A stretch of 64,000 nt of DNA from Streptomyces paradoxus. Lineage in GTDB: Bacteria > Actinomycetota > Actinomycetes > Streptomycetales > Streptomycetaceae. The notes below the pieces were generated by a model that was given only the letters and a program-made list of their open reading frames with translations, had not been told where the DNA came from and did no database searches. The stretch covers positions 161,241 through 225,240 of the forward strand of contig NZ_JACHGV010000011.1 in assembly GCF_014202475.1 (NCBI RefSeq), in the 5' to 3' direction. Below are positions 15,652 through 23,313 of this stretch, in pieces (positions within the stretch are counted from its first letter, which is position 1; the number at the start of each line of letters is the position of its first letter). A program made the position numbers and the translations under genes.

Positions 15652-16617
15652 TCACTCCTCGGTACCGGCCTCGCGGAACCATGCGATGGTGCGCCGCAGC
15701 CCCTCCTCGGCGCGGACCTGCGGGTCCCAGCCGAGCTTGTCGCGGGCCAGGGTGATGTCCGGGCAGCGCACGGCCGGATCGTCCACCGGCCGTTCGATGT
15801 AGCGGATCTCCGAGGACGACTCGGCGAGTTCGACGACCAGGCGTGCCAGGTCGAACATGGTGATCTCGGTCGGGTTGCCGATGTTGACGGGGCCGCGCAT
15901 GCCGTGGGCGGCGGCGGCGAGGATGCCGCGCACGGTGTCGTCGACGTAGCACAGCGACCGGGTCTGGCGGCCGTCGCCGGTCACGGTGAGGGGCTCGCCG
16001 GCCAGGGCCTGCCGTACGAAGGTGGGTACCGCGCGTCCGTCGTGGCCGCGCATCCGGGGGCCGTAGGTGTTGAACAGCCGCACGATGCAGGTGTCGGTGC
16101 CCTGGGCGTCGGCGTAGGCGGTGCTCAGTGCCTCGCCGAATCGTTTGGCCTCGTCGTAGACGCTGCGCGGGCCGACGGGGTTGACGTTGCCCCAGTAGCG
16201 CTCGTCCTGGGGGTTCTGCTGCGGGTCGCCGTAGACCTCGGAGGTCGAGGCGAGGACGAAGCGGGCTCGGGAGGAGTGCGCGAGTTCCAGGGCGTTGCGG
16301 GTGCCGAGGCTGCCGGTCTCCATCGTGTGCAGCGGGAGGCGCAGGTAGTCCGCGGGGGACGCCGGCGAGGCGAAGTGCAGGACGAGGTCCGGCGGCCGCT
16401 TGATCCGCAGGCCCTCGGCGACGTCGGCCTGGACGAGCTTGAAGCCGGGCTGTTCGAGCAGCGGCGATATGTTCTCGGGCCGGCCGGTGCTGAAGTCGTC
16501 CACACAGGTGACGGCAGCGCCCGCGTCCAGCAGGGCGGCGCACAGATGGGAGCCGACGAACCCGGCGCCGCCGGTGACGACGGCGTGTTCCCAGTTGCGT
16601 GAGAGGGCGGTGGTCAT
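15652..16617 (-). CDS. extended SDR, UDP-glucuronate decarboxylase (UXS)-like
   Basis: 321 aa with a good ribosome site (GGAGGAG) before ATG at 16617. Features: TGGAGFVGS NAD site (15-23), STSEVYGDPQQNPQ (Ser-Thr about 117-119), GPRSVYDEAKR (YxxxK about 147-151), VRLFNTYGPRMRGHDGRAVP and PDITLARDKLGWDP. These are characteristic of UXS, which oxidatively decarboxylates UDP-glucuronate to UDP-xylose, though related dehydratases/epimerases share many of them. It is first in the operon, 65 nt before the carbamoyltransferase. It could supply a pentose for one of the glycosyltransferases. There is no separate HldD-like ADP-heptose 6-epimerase, and whether this SDR substitutes is unknown. Confidence 0.85.
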   Translation of the reverse strand: MTTALSRNWEHAVVTGGAGFVGSHLCAALLDAGAAVTCVDDFSTGRPENISPLLEQPGFKLVQADVAEGLRIKRPPDLVLHFASPASPADYLRLPLHTMETGSLGTRNALELAHSSRARFVLASTSEVYGDPQQNPQDERYWGNVNPVGPRSVYDEAKRFGEALSTAYADAQGTDTCIVRLFNTYGPRMRGHDGRAVPTFVRQALAGEPLTVTGDGRQTRSLCYVDDTVRGILAAAAHGMRGPVNIGNPTEITMFDLARLVVELAESSSEIRYIERPVDDPAVRCPDITLARDKLGWDPQVRAEEGLRRTIAWFREAGTEE

Positions 16618-16691
16618 GCGGTCACTCCTCCGTCGGCGGTGGCGCGCGGCACGGGGGCCGCGCCTCGGTCCGGCGAAACCGGTCGCCTGAA

Positions 16692-16724
16692 GGCCGTCGA
16701 GCCCACGCTCAGCCTCCGACGGCC
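16692..16724 (-). terminator. hairpin separating the 175-aa gene from the heptose operon
   Basis: GGCCGTCG (16692-16699) pairs with CGACGGCC (16717-16724), 8 bp with a 17-nt loop. Read leftward it follows the 16833-17360 gene. The heptose operon promoter should lie within 16618-16691. Confidence 0.45.
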
Positions 16725-16832
16725 GTGCGCGCACGGCACGGTCACGTAGGGCGAACGGGTGAGTCACGGAGGGTGAGAAAAGGAGGGCGTCGCGCTGTCG
16801 GCTGAGGTCGGGGCGGAGGAAGCCCGGAGGTG

Positions 16833-17360
16833 TCAGGCGATCAGGGTGCGGCCCGGGTTCAGGCGGTCGAGGAGCTGGTCCTGGTGCAGGCCGGCGACGG
16901 GGGCGAGGAGGTCCGGGTGGCGCAGCAGGGCCGCTGCGCTCCGGTCGCCGGCGTCGGGGGCGACCAGACGGCGGAACTCGGCCGGCGCCGCGGAGCTGTG
17001 GCCGCCGTCGGCGAGGGCGGCCACGGCCCGGGCCGCCAGTTCCGGGTCGGTCAGCAGACAGGCCGCCCAGCTGGCCACGACCTCGTCCACCCAGGTGCGC
17101 CACGCGTGTGCGTCCGTGTCGTCGCCCAGGGCAGCGTCGGCGCCGGTGACCCAGTCCAGCCGCCCGGAGCCGCCGGGTCCGGCCAGGTCGAGCAGGGCGG
17201 CGTCCAGCGCCGTCGGGTACCTGAGCCAGGCCGCGACCGTCACGGCCTGCCGGGCCTGGACCTCGCACAGGACGGAGGCCAGGGCGCCGCCGGAGGCGGG
17301 GAAGGCGCGGGTCAGCCACTGGGCGGTGGCCGCGATGACCGGGGAGAGATCTGCTTGCAC
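16833..17360 (-). CDS. helical protein of unknown function
   Basis: 175 aa from GTG at 17360 (MQADLSPVIAATAQWLTRAF). No family recognised. The sequence is Ala/Leu-rich with several predicted amphipathic helices (LASVLCEVQARQAVTVAAWL, WVDEVVASWAACLLTDPELA), moderately conserved-looking Trp and Cys residues, and no signal peptide. No strong ribosome site precedes the GTG; longer in-frame extensions exist but read as antisense of the plus-strand neighbour. It is divergent from the 17602 gene and separated from the heptose operon by a hairpin. Length and frame bias support a real gene; function not assignable. Confidence 0.6.
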   Translation of the reverse strand: MQADLSPVIAATAQWLTRAFPASGGALASVLCEVQARQAVTVAAWLRYPTALDAALLDLAGPGGSGRLDWVTGADAALGDDTDAHAWRTWVDEVVASWAACLLTDPELAARAVAALADGGHSSAAPAEFRRLVAPDAGDRSAAALLRHPDLLAPVAGLHQDQLLDRLNPGRTLIA

Positions 17361-17601
17361 TGCCGGGCCGTCCGAGGGGAGGGAGCGGGGATCTGGTCGT
17401 AGACGGTAACCGGCGTTTCCCGTGCCCGGACGTGAGCGGGACCTCGTCCGGCACGTGGCCTCGGCCACACCGGCCGACGGTGCGACGCCGCGCCGCGGCG
17501 GCGGCTCGTTTCGCGGCAGAGGGGCCGGGCACCCGGCCCGCGTGTTCCCCCACGCTCGCGAATCCGCTGGTCCGGCCCGGCGTGCGGGCACCCGGCCGCC
17601 G

Positions 17602-18234
17602 GTGTTCCCGCTGCGCTTCGACGGCTGGATCGCCGGGATCGGCACGACGTCCGGTGCCCGCGTGGTGCTCGGACACTGGCCGCGGTCGCCGTGGGGGCCG
17701 TTCAGCGACGTGATGGTCGAAGCGGCCGACGGGCGCCGGCTGCTGCTGGCGCCCACCGGCGAGACGGCGGACTTCGTCGCCGGTACGTACGTGTTCGACG
17801 AGGTGCGGGTCGTACCGGTGGAGGTGCGGATCGCCGACCGCAGGCACTGGACCGTCACCGCCCCGCCGCTCCACCTGCGCTTCAGCACCGGCCGCCGGAG
17901 CCTGCCGGGCCTGGCGCTGCGGGCGGTCCCGGGCCGGCTCGCCACCCGTCCCGGCTGGATCGCGCTGTGGGACCGGCCCGCCCGTCTGCTGCTGGGAGCA
18001 CGCACCCACGGCAGTGCCCGGGCCGGACGACACCAGTGGTACGGCGCCCGGGATCTGCACCCGGTCACCTCGGCCACCGTCACCTACGAGGGCGAGAGCC
18101 TCGGCGCCCTCGCCCCGGTCGAGCCCCCCGTGCGCTTCGGCACCGGCTCGACACCCCGCCCTCCCAGCCTCGTACGGATCACCACGACGGTGACCGTGCA
18201 GCAGGACCGGAGTACGACAGGAGCCGCGTCATGA
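17602..18234 (+). CDS. conserved-type protein of unknown function, first of a coupled pair
   Basis: About 210 aa if started at GTG 17602 (MFPLRFDGWIAGIGTTSGAR); the frame is open back to 17422 but the upstream part is low-complexity and Arg-rich. The body is beta-rich with repeated charged/aromatic strands (VLGHWPRSPWGPFSDVMVEA, LLAPTGETADFVAGTYVFDE, WTVTAPPLHLRFSTGRRSLP) and a GRHQWYGARDLH motif near residue 160. No signal peptide or catalytic motif is recognised. It overlaps the next gene by ATGA, so the two products probably act together. The start is uncertain because no clear ribosome site is visible. Confidence 0.6.
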   Translation: MFPLRFDGWIAGIGTTSGARVVLGHWPRSPWGPFSDVMVEAADGRRLLLAPTGETADFVAGTYVFDEVRVVPVEVRIADRRHWTVTAPPLHLRFSTGRRSLPGLALRAVPGRLATRPGWIALWDRPARLLLGARTHGSARAGRHQWYGARDLHPVTSATVTYEGESLGALAPVEPPVRFGTGSTPRPPSLVRITTTVTVQQDRSTTGAAS

Positions 18235-18764
18235 CGGAACAGCGAGCGGATTCGCCGGGCGCCCGGCGTGCCCCGGCCACCGACATGTCCCTGCTGGGCA
18301 TCTACCTCAACGACCATCTCGCCGGTGCCACCGCCGGGACCGCGCGGGTGCGCTACCTGCTGCGCTCGTGCCGCGGCTCGGGGCTCGCCGCCGCGCTGGC
18401 CCCGGTCGCCGCCGAGATCGCCGACGACCGGACGAGCCTGCTCCACGTCATGCGGCGCCTGGACGTCCCGGTACGCCGTTACAAGGTCTACGCGGGCCGG
18501 GCGGCCGAGCAGGTGGGGCGGCTGAAGAGCAACGGCAGTCTGGTACGGCGGTCCCCGCTGAGCACACTGTGGGAGCTGGAAGCGCTGGCGCTCGGGGTGG
18601 AGGGCAAGATGGCGGGCTGGGAGACGCTGCGCGATCTGGCCGGCACGGACGAACGCCTCGACGCCCGGCAGCTCGACGAGCTCATCGAACGGGCCCGGCG
18701 GCAGCACGCCACGCTGGAGGCGCTGCGCCACAAGCAGGTCCTGGTCGCCTTCCGCGCGGCCTGA
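18231..18764 (+). CDS. four-helix-bundle protein, ferritin-like
   Basis: 177 aa. Entirely helical by pattern: LGIYLNDHLAGATAGTARVR (about 20-39), LAPVAAEIADDRTSLLHVMR (about 60-79), LWELEALALGVEGKMAGWET (about 105-124) and a last helix with HATLEALRHKQVLVAF. The arrangement of Glu/Asp/His in four helices resembles DUF892/ferritin-like stress proteins, but I cannot identify a complete di-iron ligand set, so the name is tentative. It is coupled by an ATGA overlap to the preceding gene. Cytoplasmic. Confidence 0.65.
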   Translation: MTEQRADSPGARRAPATDMSLLGIYLNDHLAGATAGTARVRYLLRSCRGSGLAAALAPVAAEIADDRTSLLHVMRRLDVPVRRYKVYAGRAAEQVGRLKSNGSLVRRSPLSTLWELEALALGVEGKMAGWETLRDLAGTDERLDARQLDELIERARRQHATLEALRHKQVLVAFRAA

Positions 18765-18779
18765 GGGGCCGGGCCGCCC

Positions 18780-19103
18780 TCACCAGAACCTGCTGCTGAG
18801 GGCGGGCTGATGGGCCAGTTGTACGGCGTCGCGCAGCTGCAGCGCGACCGTGATGGTGGCGCGCAGGGCGGACGGGCGTACGGTCTGGGCGGTCTCGGTG
18901 GCGAGCACCAGCAGGCAGGCCGCCGCCTGTTCGACGACCGGGACCGGCAGGATGAAGTCGTTGTCGGCGGCCGAGCTGAACGCCTTCAGGGGGATCGCGG
19001 CTCCGTCGATGGCCCGGTGCGCGGCCTGCTCCAGGTGCTGTGCGGCCTGTTCGCAGACGGGGGCGGGCAGGGCGATGGTGCGCTGGAACGGTGAACTCGT
19101 CAT
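18780..19103 (-). CDS. small conserved-type protein of unknown function
   Basis: 107 aa from ATG at 19103, with GGGGGAG about 12 nt upstream. The sequence is divided into two similar-looking halves: FQRTIALPAPVCEQAAQHLE and DFILPVPVVEQAAACLLVLA both read as phi-x-LP-P-V-x-EQAA, suggesting an internal duplication of a short strand-plus-helix unit. No signal peptide. It is convergent with the ferritin-like gene (15 nt apart) and divergent from the fructosamine kinase. No function assignable. Confidence 0.6.
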   Translation of the reverse strand: MTSSPFQRTIALPAPVCEQAAQHLEQAAHRAIDGAAIPLKAFSSAADNDFILPVPVVEQAAACLLVLATETAQTVRPSALRATITVALQLRDAVQLAHQPALSSRFW

Positions 19104-19231
19104 GACCTGACTGCTCCCCCGGCGGTGGCCGGTTCTGTCGGCCGGCGGCGGGATTTCACCGTCCCGCGTGACCGGGGCGTGGCGCATGTCCTGGAGTCGG
19201 AACGCCCTTTGAGGGCGGGGAAGGAGCTCGT

Positions 19232-20086
19232 ATGACCGTCTGTTCCGATCTCGTGGCCCGGCTCACCGGGCGAGCGGTCAGCGGTGAGAGGCCGCTGTCG
19301 GGGACTCTCACCGAGGTCACCCTCGACGACGGGCGGGTCCTGGTCGTCAAGCGGTCGGGTGCACCGGGGGCGGCACGGGCCGAGGCGGCGGGGCTGCGGT
19401 GGCTGACCGCTGCCGGGAGCGTCCGGCTGCCGGAGGTGCACGGACACGAGGAGGGCCTGCTGGTCATCGACCGGGTTCCGCAGGGGCGGCCGGGCCGGGA
19501 GGCGGCGGTGCGGTTCGGCCGGGACCTCGCGGCGCTGCACGCCGCCGGGGCACCCGCGTTCGGGGCGCCGCCACCGGACGGGCCGGTGGACGCGTACATC
19601 GGGCTCGCGCCGATGCGCAACGAGCCGGGCGCCGACTGGCCGCACTGGTACGCCGAACAGCGCGTGCTGCCCTACCTGCGGCGGGCGGTCGACCAGGGCG
19701 CGGTCCTGGCCGGTGAGGCGACCGTCGTGGAGCGTCTGTGCGAGCGCCTGCCCGCATTGGCAGGGCCGGCCGAGCCGCCCGCGCGGCTGCACGGCGACCT
19801 GTGGAGCGGCAACGTGCTGTGGGCGGCCGACGGGCAGGTGCGGCTGATCGATCCGGCCGCGCACGGCGGGCACCGGGAGACGGATCTGGCGATGCTGCGT
19901 CTGTTCGGCTGTCCCCATCTGGAGCGGGTGCTGGACGGCTACCAGGAGGTGGCGCCGCTCGCGGACGGGTGGGCGGGGCGCGTCGGCGTGCACCAGCTGT
20001 TCCCGTTGCTGGTGCACGCCGTGCTGTTCGGCCGGGGCTACGCGGAACAGGCCCTCGCGGCGGCCCGTTCGGCCCTGGAGGCTTGA
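19232..20086 (+). CDS. fructosamine kinase family protein
   Basis: 284 aa with GGAAGGAG before the ATG. It has the aminoglycoside-phosphotransferase-like fold of the FN3K/YniA family: LVVKRSGAPGAARAEAAGLR (ATP Lys about 35-40), the Brenner-type catalytic loop RLHGDLWSGNVLWAADG (about 187-203) and LIDPAAHGGHRETDLAMLRL (Asp of the DFG equivalent about 210). These kinases phosphorylate ketosamines or ribulosamines formed on proteins by glycation, allowing deglycation. Its neighbours (catalase, helical stress-like proteins) suit damage repair. Ends 4 nt before the convergent catalase stop. Confidence 0.88.
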   Translation: MTVCSDLVARLTGRAVSGERPLSGTLTEVTLDDGRVLVVKRSGAPGAARAEAAGLRWLTAAGSVRLPEVHGHEEGLLVIDRVPQGRPGREAAVRFGRDLAALHAAGAPAFGAPPPDGPVDAYIGLAPMRNEPGADWPHWYAEQRVLPYLRRAVDQGAVLAGEATVVERLCERLPALAGPAEPPARLHGDLWSGNVLWAADGQVRLIDPAAHGGHRETDLAMLRLFGCPHLERVLDGYQEVAPLADGWAGRVGVHQLFPLLVHAVLFGRGYAEQALAAARSALEA

Positions 20087-20100
20087 CCCGTCAGCGGGTC
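20085..20100. terminator. short bidirectional hairpin over convergent stop codons
   Basis: GACCCG (20085-20090) and CGGGTC (20095-20100) flank four bases and span the stops of the fructosamine kinase and the catalase. Compact shared terminator candidate. Confidence 0.35.
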
Positions 20101-21749
20101 ACGACGTGCCGTTCGTCGGGGACGCAGTGGGTCATCGTGAGGCCCTCCACGTCGCGCGGCTCGTTCTTCCCGAGGCTGGCGAGGCGCTCGCGGTCCTCGT
20201 CCGTGAGGTCCTGGCTCGCCAGCGGCTCCAGGCCGGCCACGTCCTCCGGGCCGATGCCCAGTCCTTCGCCGACCCGCAGGCCGAGGTCGTTCTCCACGAG
20301 CAGGAAGTGCCAGACCATGCGCTCCTGGATCGCCCGGTCGCACTGGGACAGTTGACCGATGAAGTTCTTCACCAGGTCGTCGCGCTCCCAGTCCTCCAGC
20401 AGCAGATAGCGCTGCCCGGCCTGGAGGTAGTCGTTCGTGCGGGGGATGCGCTTGCGGGTGAGCCGGCCGGTGATCTGCGGGCCCTGCTCGTCGTGGGTCG
20501 GGTAGCGGGCCTCGCGCAGGCCGCCGGTGATGGACGGCTCGTAGTTGACCTGCGGGTTCTCTCCCCCGCCGTCCACGTGGTAGGTCATCTGGCCGTCGCG
20601 CTGGTTGGTGCGCACGTCCGCGTTCTTGGCCTGGTTGACGGGCAGCTGCAGGTAGTTCGCGCCGACCCGGTAGCGCTGGGTGTCGCTGTAGGAAAAGGTC
20701 CGGCCGATGAGCATCTTGTCGTCGGAGAAGTCCAGGCCGTCGACGAGGACGCCGGTGCCGAAGGAGATCTGCTCGTTCTCGGCGAAGAAGTCCCGCGGCA
20801 TCCGGTCGAGCACCATCCGGCCCACCGGCTTCGGCGGGAAGTCCTGCTCGGGCCAGGTCTTGGTGTCGTCCAGGGGGTCGAAGTCGAGCTCCGGGTGGTC
20901 GTGGTCGTCCATCATCTGGACGAGCAGCTCCCACTCCGGCAGGTCACCGTGGGCGACGGCCTCGTACAGGTCCTTGGTGGCGTGGCCGAGGGTGTCGGCC
21001 TGGACGTTGGCCGCGTCCTCCTCGGTCATGCTGCGCACGCCCTGCTTGGGCATCCAGTGGTACTTGACGAGCTTGGTCTCGCCGTCGGGGTTCACCCACT
21101 TGTAGGTGTTGACGCCGAAACCCTGCATGTGGCGGTAGTCGGCGGGGATGCCGCGCGGGCTGAACAGGTTGACCAGCATGTGCATCGCCTCGGGCGTCTG
21201 CGACATGAAGTCGAAGATGCGGCCCGGCCGCTGTTCGAAGGTCACCGGGTCCGGTTTGAGGGCGTGGATGACGTCGGGGAACTTGATGGCGTCGCGGATG
21301 AAGAAGACACCCAGGTTGTTGCCGACCAAATCCCAGTTGCCGTCCTCGGTGTAGAACTTGACGGCGAAACCACGCGGGTCGCGGGCGGCCTCGGAGGAGT
21401 CGCGGCCGCCGATGACGGTGGAGAAGCGGACGGCGACGTCCGTGCGCTTGCCGCGCTCCTGGAAGAGCCTGGCCCGGGTGTAGCGGCTGATCGGCTCGTC
21501 ACCCCAGGTGCCGTAGGCCTCGAAGTGACCGTAGGCGGTGACGCCGCGGGCGTGCACGACACGTTCGGGGATGCGCTCCCGGTCGAAGTGGCTGATCTTC
21601 TCCAGGAGCTGGTAGTTCTCCAGCGTGGCGGGGCCGCGGGCGCCTACGGTGCGCTGGTTCTGGTTGTCGTAGACCGGATGGCCCTGGCGGTTGGTGAGTA
21701 CCTTGCGGTCGTCGCCCGGAGCGGGGCCGGTACCGGATACGTCCGTCAT
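20091..21749 (-). CDS. monofunctional haem catalase
   Basis: 552 aa from ATG at 21749 (GAAGGAG upstream). All catalase landmarks are present: RERIPERVVHARGVTAYGHF (distal His about 65), RFSTVIGGRDSSEAARDPRG, DLVGNNLGVFFIRDAIKFPD (Asn about 138), and RTFSYSDTQRYRVGANYLQL with the proximal Tyr about 350. The enzyme dismutates H2O2 in the cytoplasm. At 552 aa it is longer than a minimal small-subunit catalase (about 480-500) owing to a C-terminal tail. A SigB-type promoter lies at 21838-21861, giving a leader of about 80 nt, so it should be general-stress induced. Confidence 0.96.
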   Translation of the reverse strand: MTDVSGTGPAPGDDRKVLTNRQGHPVYDNQNQRTVGARGPATLENYQLLEKISHFDRERIPERVVHARGVTAYGHFEAYGTWGDEPISRYTRARLFQERGKRTDVAVRFSTVIGGRDSSEAARDPRGFAVKFYTEDGNWDLVGNNLGVFFIRDAIKFPDVIHALKPDPVTFEQRPGRIFDFMSQTPEAMHMLVNLFSPRGIPADYRHMQGFGVNTYKWVNPDGETKLVKYHWMPKQGVRSMTEEDAANVQADTLGHATKDLYEAVAHGDLPEWELLVQMMDDHDHPELDFDPLDDTKTWPEQDFPPKPVGRMVLDRMPRDFFAENEQISFGTGVLVDGLDFSDDKMLIGRTFSYSDTQRYRVGANYLQLPVNQAKNADVRTNQRDGQMTYHVDGGGENPQVNYEPSITGGLREARYPTHDEQGPQITGRLTRKRIPRTNDYLQAGQRYLLLEDWERDDLVKNFIGQLSQCDRAIQERMVWHFLLVENDLGLRVGEGLGIGPEDVAGLEPLASQDLTDEDRERLASLGKNEPRDVEGLTMTHCVPDERHVVTR

Positions 21750-21837
21750 ATGCGTGGGCTCCTTCGGCTCGTGACCGGCGGCCGGCCGGGCCGGTGCCGT
21801 GAGCGGCCGCCCGGCCGGTCCTGGCGGGACGGGCCGG

Positions 21838-21861
21838 GTACCCGGCGGGGCGGGGTCACTC
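21838..21861 (-). promoter_or_regulatory. SigB-type promoter for the catalase
   Basis: On the minus strand GAGT (21861-21858), 14-nt spacer, then GGGTAC (21843-21838). This fits GNNT-N14-16-GGGTAY and points at the catalase gene. Confidence 0.6.
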
Positions 21862-22032
21862 ACGTGCCGGCTGACCGGGCGGGCCGTTACGGCGCAGGGG
21901 CCTCGCCGGTGTGCGGGCCGGTGCTCAGCCAGAGGGCGATCGACTCCTTCTCGCCCGGGATGCCATGGTGGGCTGCCGGCATCGTGGCATCCGCCACTGA
22001 CGACCGGGCCGGGCCACGGGAAAGGGACAGGC

Positions 22033-22647
22033 GTGCGGCACGTCTACTGGATCGGGGGCGGGAGCGGCGCGGGCAAGTCCACCATCGCCCGCCGCCTCGC
22101 GGGCCGGCACGGCTGGCGTCTCTACGCGACCGACGACGTGATGGCGGATCACGCGCGCCGGACCACCGCCGCGGAGGCGCCGCTCCTGCACGAGTTCATG
22201 GCCATGGACATGGACCAGCGGTGGGTCGACCGGTCCCCCCGGACCATGCTCGAGACGTTCCACTGGTTCCGGGGCGAGGCCTTCGGCCTGATCGTCGAGG
22301 ATCTCGCGCGGATGCCCACGGAGACGCCTGTCGTCGTCGAGGGATTCCGCCTGCTGCCGCACCTGGTGCAGCCGCTGCTCACCGGGCCCGGCCACGCCGT
22401 CTGGCTGCTTCCCACGCCGGAATTCCGCCAGGTCGCGTTCAAGAGCCGTGCCACAGCCGAGGGGAGTTTCACCGAGCGGACCGGTGATCCGAGGCGGGCG
22501 GAGCACGACGTCGCCGTCCGGGACGCCCTGTTCACCGAGCGGCTGCGCGAGGAGACCGCGCGTCTGGGGCTGCCCGCCGTCACGGTGGACGGCACGCTGA
22601 CGGAGGACGAACTCACCGAGCGGGTCAGCGCGATCTTCCGGCTCTGA
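22033..22647 (+). CDS. P-loop nucleoside/nucleotide kinase-like protein
   Basis: 204 aa from GTG at 22033, preceded by AAAGGGACAGGC. Walker A is WIGGGSGAGKSTIARRLAGR (about 6-25). ATDDVMADHARRT (about 35) supplies the DD substrate-side acidic pair of uridine-kinase/shikimate-kinase-like enzymes, VVVEGFRLLPHLV (about 98) the Walker-B-like strand, and SRATAEGSFTERTGDPRRAE a lid region with Arg residues. The substrate is not identifiable. It is transcribed away from the catalase and ends at a strong terminator. Longer upstream frames are rejected because they cross the catalase promoter. Confidence 0.8.
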   Translation: MRHVYWIGGGSGAGKSTIARRLAGRHGWRLYATDDVMADHARRTTAAEAPLLHEFMAMDMDQRWVDRSPRTMLETFHWFRGEAFGLIVEDLARMPTETPVVVEGFRLLPHLVQPLLTGPGHAVWLLPTPEFRQVAFKSRATAEGSFTERTGDPRRAEHDVAVRDALFTERLREETARLGLPAVTVDGTLTEDELTERVSAIFRL

Positions 22648-22698
22648 CCCGGGGGCTCTGCCGGGGTCTGGCCCTGACACGGAGGCGCTGACGCGGAG

Positions 22699-22730
22699 GA
22701 AGGCCCGCACCCCGCGGGGCCCGGGCCTTC
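22699..22730. terminator. strong bidirectional terminator
   Basis: GAAGGCCCG (22699-22707) pairs perfectly with CGGGCCTTC (22722-22730), 9 bp with a 14-nt loop, between the convergent kinase and the 78-aa gene. Confidence 0.7.
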
Positions 22731-22745
22731 GTGGGCCGGTGAGCC

Positions 22746-22982
22746 TCAGCCTCCGTCGAGGCGGGCGCGCAGCAGCCCCTTGCCCAGTTCGGCGCCCTTG
22801 CGGCTGTCCGCCTGGGCCTTGCGGAACAGGTCCGCGACCTCGGTGTCCTTGGCGCGTTCCGCGTCCTGGATGTAGCTCTCCAGGCGCAGAGCATTGTTCA
22901 GGCACGCCTCGACATACCAGATCAGGTTGTAGTCCTTGTCCTGCGTACCGGTCACACCGCCGGTTTCCGATTCGCTGCTCAT
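22746..22982 (-). CDS. 78-aa helical protein under SigB-type control
   Basis: 78 aa with AAGGAGG before ATG at 22982. After a Ser/Glu/Gly N-terminus the rest is one or two long helices: NLIWYVEACLNNALRLESYI, then DAERAKDTEVADLFRKAQAD and SRKGAELGKGLLRARL. This resembles small Streptomyces proteins of unknown function often seen near stress genes; no domain is recognised. A SigB-type promoter sits about 45 nt upstream of the start, so it is probably a general-stress protein. Confidence 0.75.
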   Translation of the reverse strand: MSSESETGGVTGTQDKDYNLIWYVEACLNNALRLESYIQDAERAKDTEVADLFRKAQADSRKGAELGKGLLRARLDGG

Positions 22983-23313
22983 CCGGGCCTCCTTGTCGCG
23001 GAGCGGACCTCTTCAGGCGCCGGACGGGTACCCGTCCTCACGTGGGACACACAGCCCGGCCCTGTCACCTGGAGTGACCACCGGGACACGGCCAAGCACA
23101 CCGACCGGTCAAACCCGTACGCACCACCAACTCCCCACTCCTGTACGGCAATTCAGACCCTTACCTCGTAAGCCGACAGACGCCGGTCACTTTCGGAACG
23201 AAGTGGCGTGACACCGTGCGAGACCGGTCGATGACGGTGTGTACTGTGCTGCGGGTGGCTCGCCAGAGCACCTCGGACCCGACCCTGCCCGACTCCCTCC
23301 TGGAATCGACTCG
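22983..23313. other. 331-nt divergent intergenic region, 78-aa gene / conservon
   Basis: The left third holds the SigB-type promoter of the 78-aa gene. Near the conservon an imperfect inverted repeat CACTTTCG (23188-23195) / CGAAGTG (23199-23205) is embedded between GGTCAC and GTGAC, an operator-like arrangement. A TACTGT at 23242-23247 could be a -10 for the conservon, about 65 nt before its ATG, but no -35 is convincing. No ORF here is credible. Confidence 0.4.
23028..23052 (-). promoter_or_regulatory. SigB-type promoter for the 78-aa gene
   Basis: On the minus strand GTGT (23052-23049), 15-nt spacer, GGGTAC (23033-23028). Matches the SigB consensus. Confidence 0.55.

Noticed and set aside
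20106..22487. A 793-codon plus-strand frame opposite the catalase
   Set aside because: The minus strand encodes a complete catalase with all catalytic motifs; the antisense frame is an artefact of GC bias.
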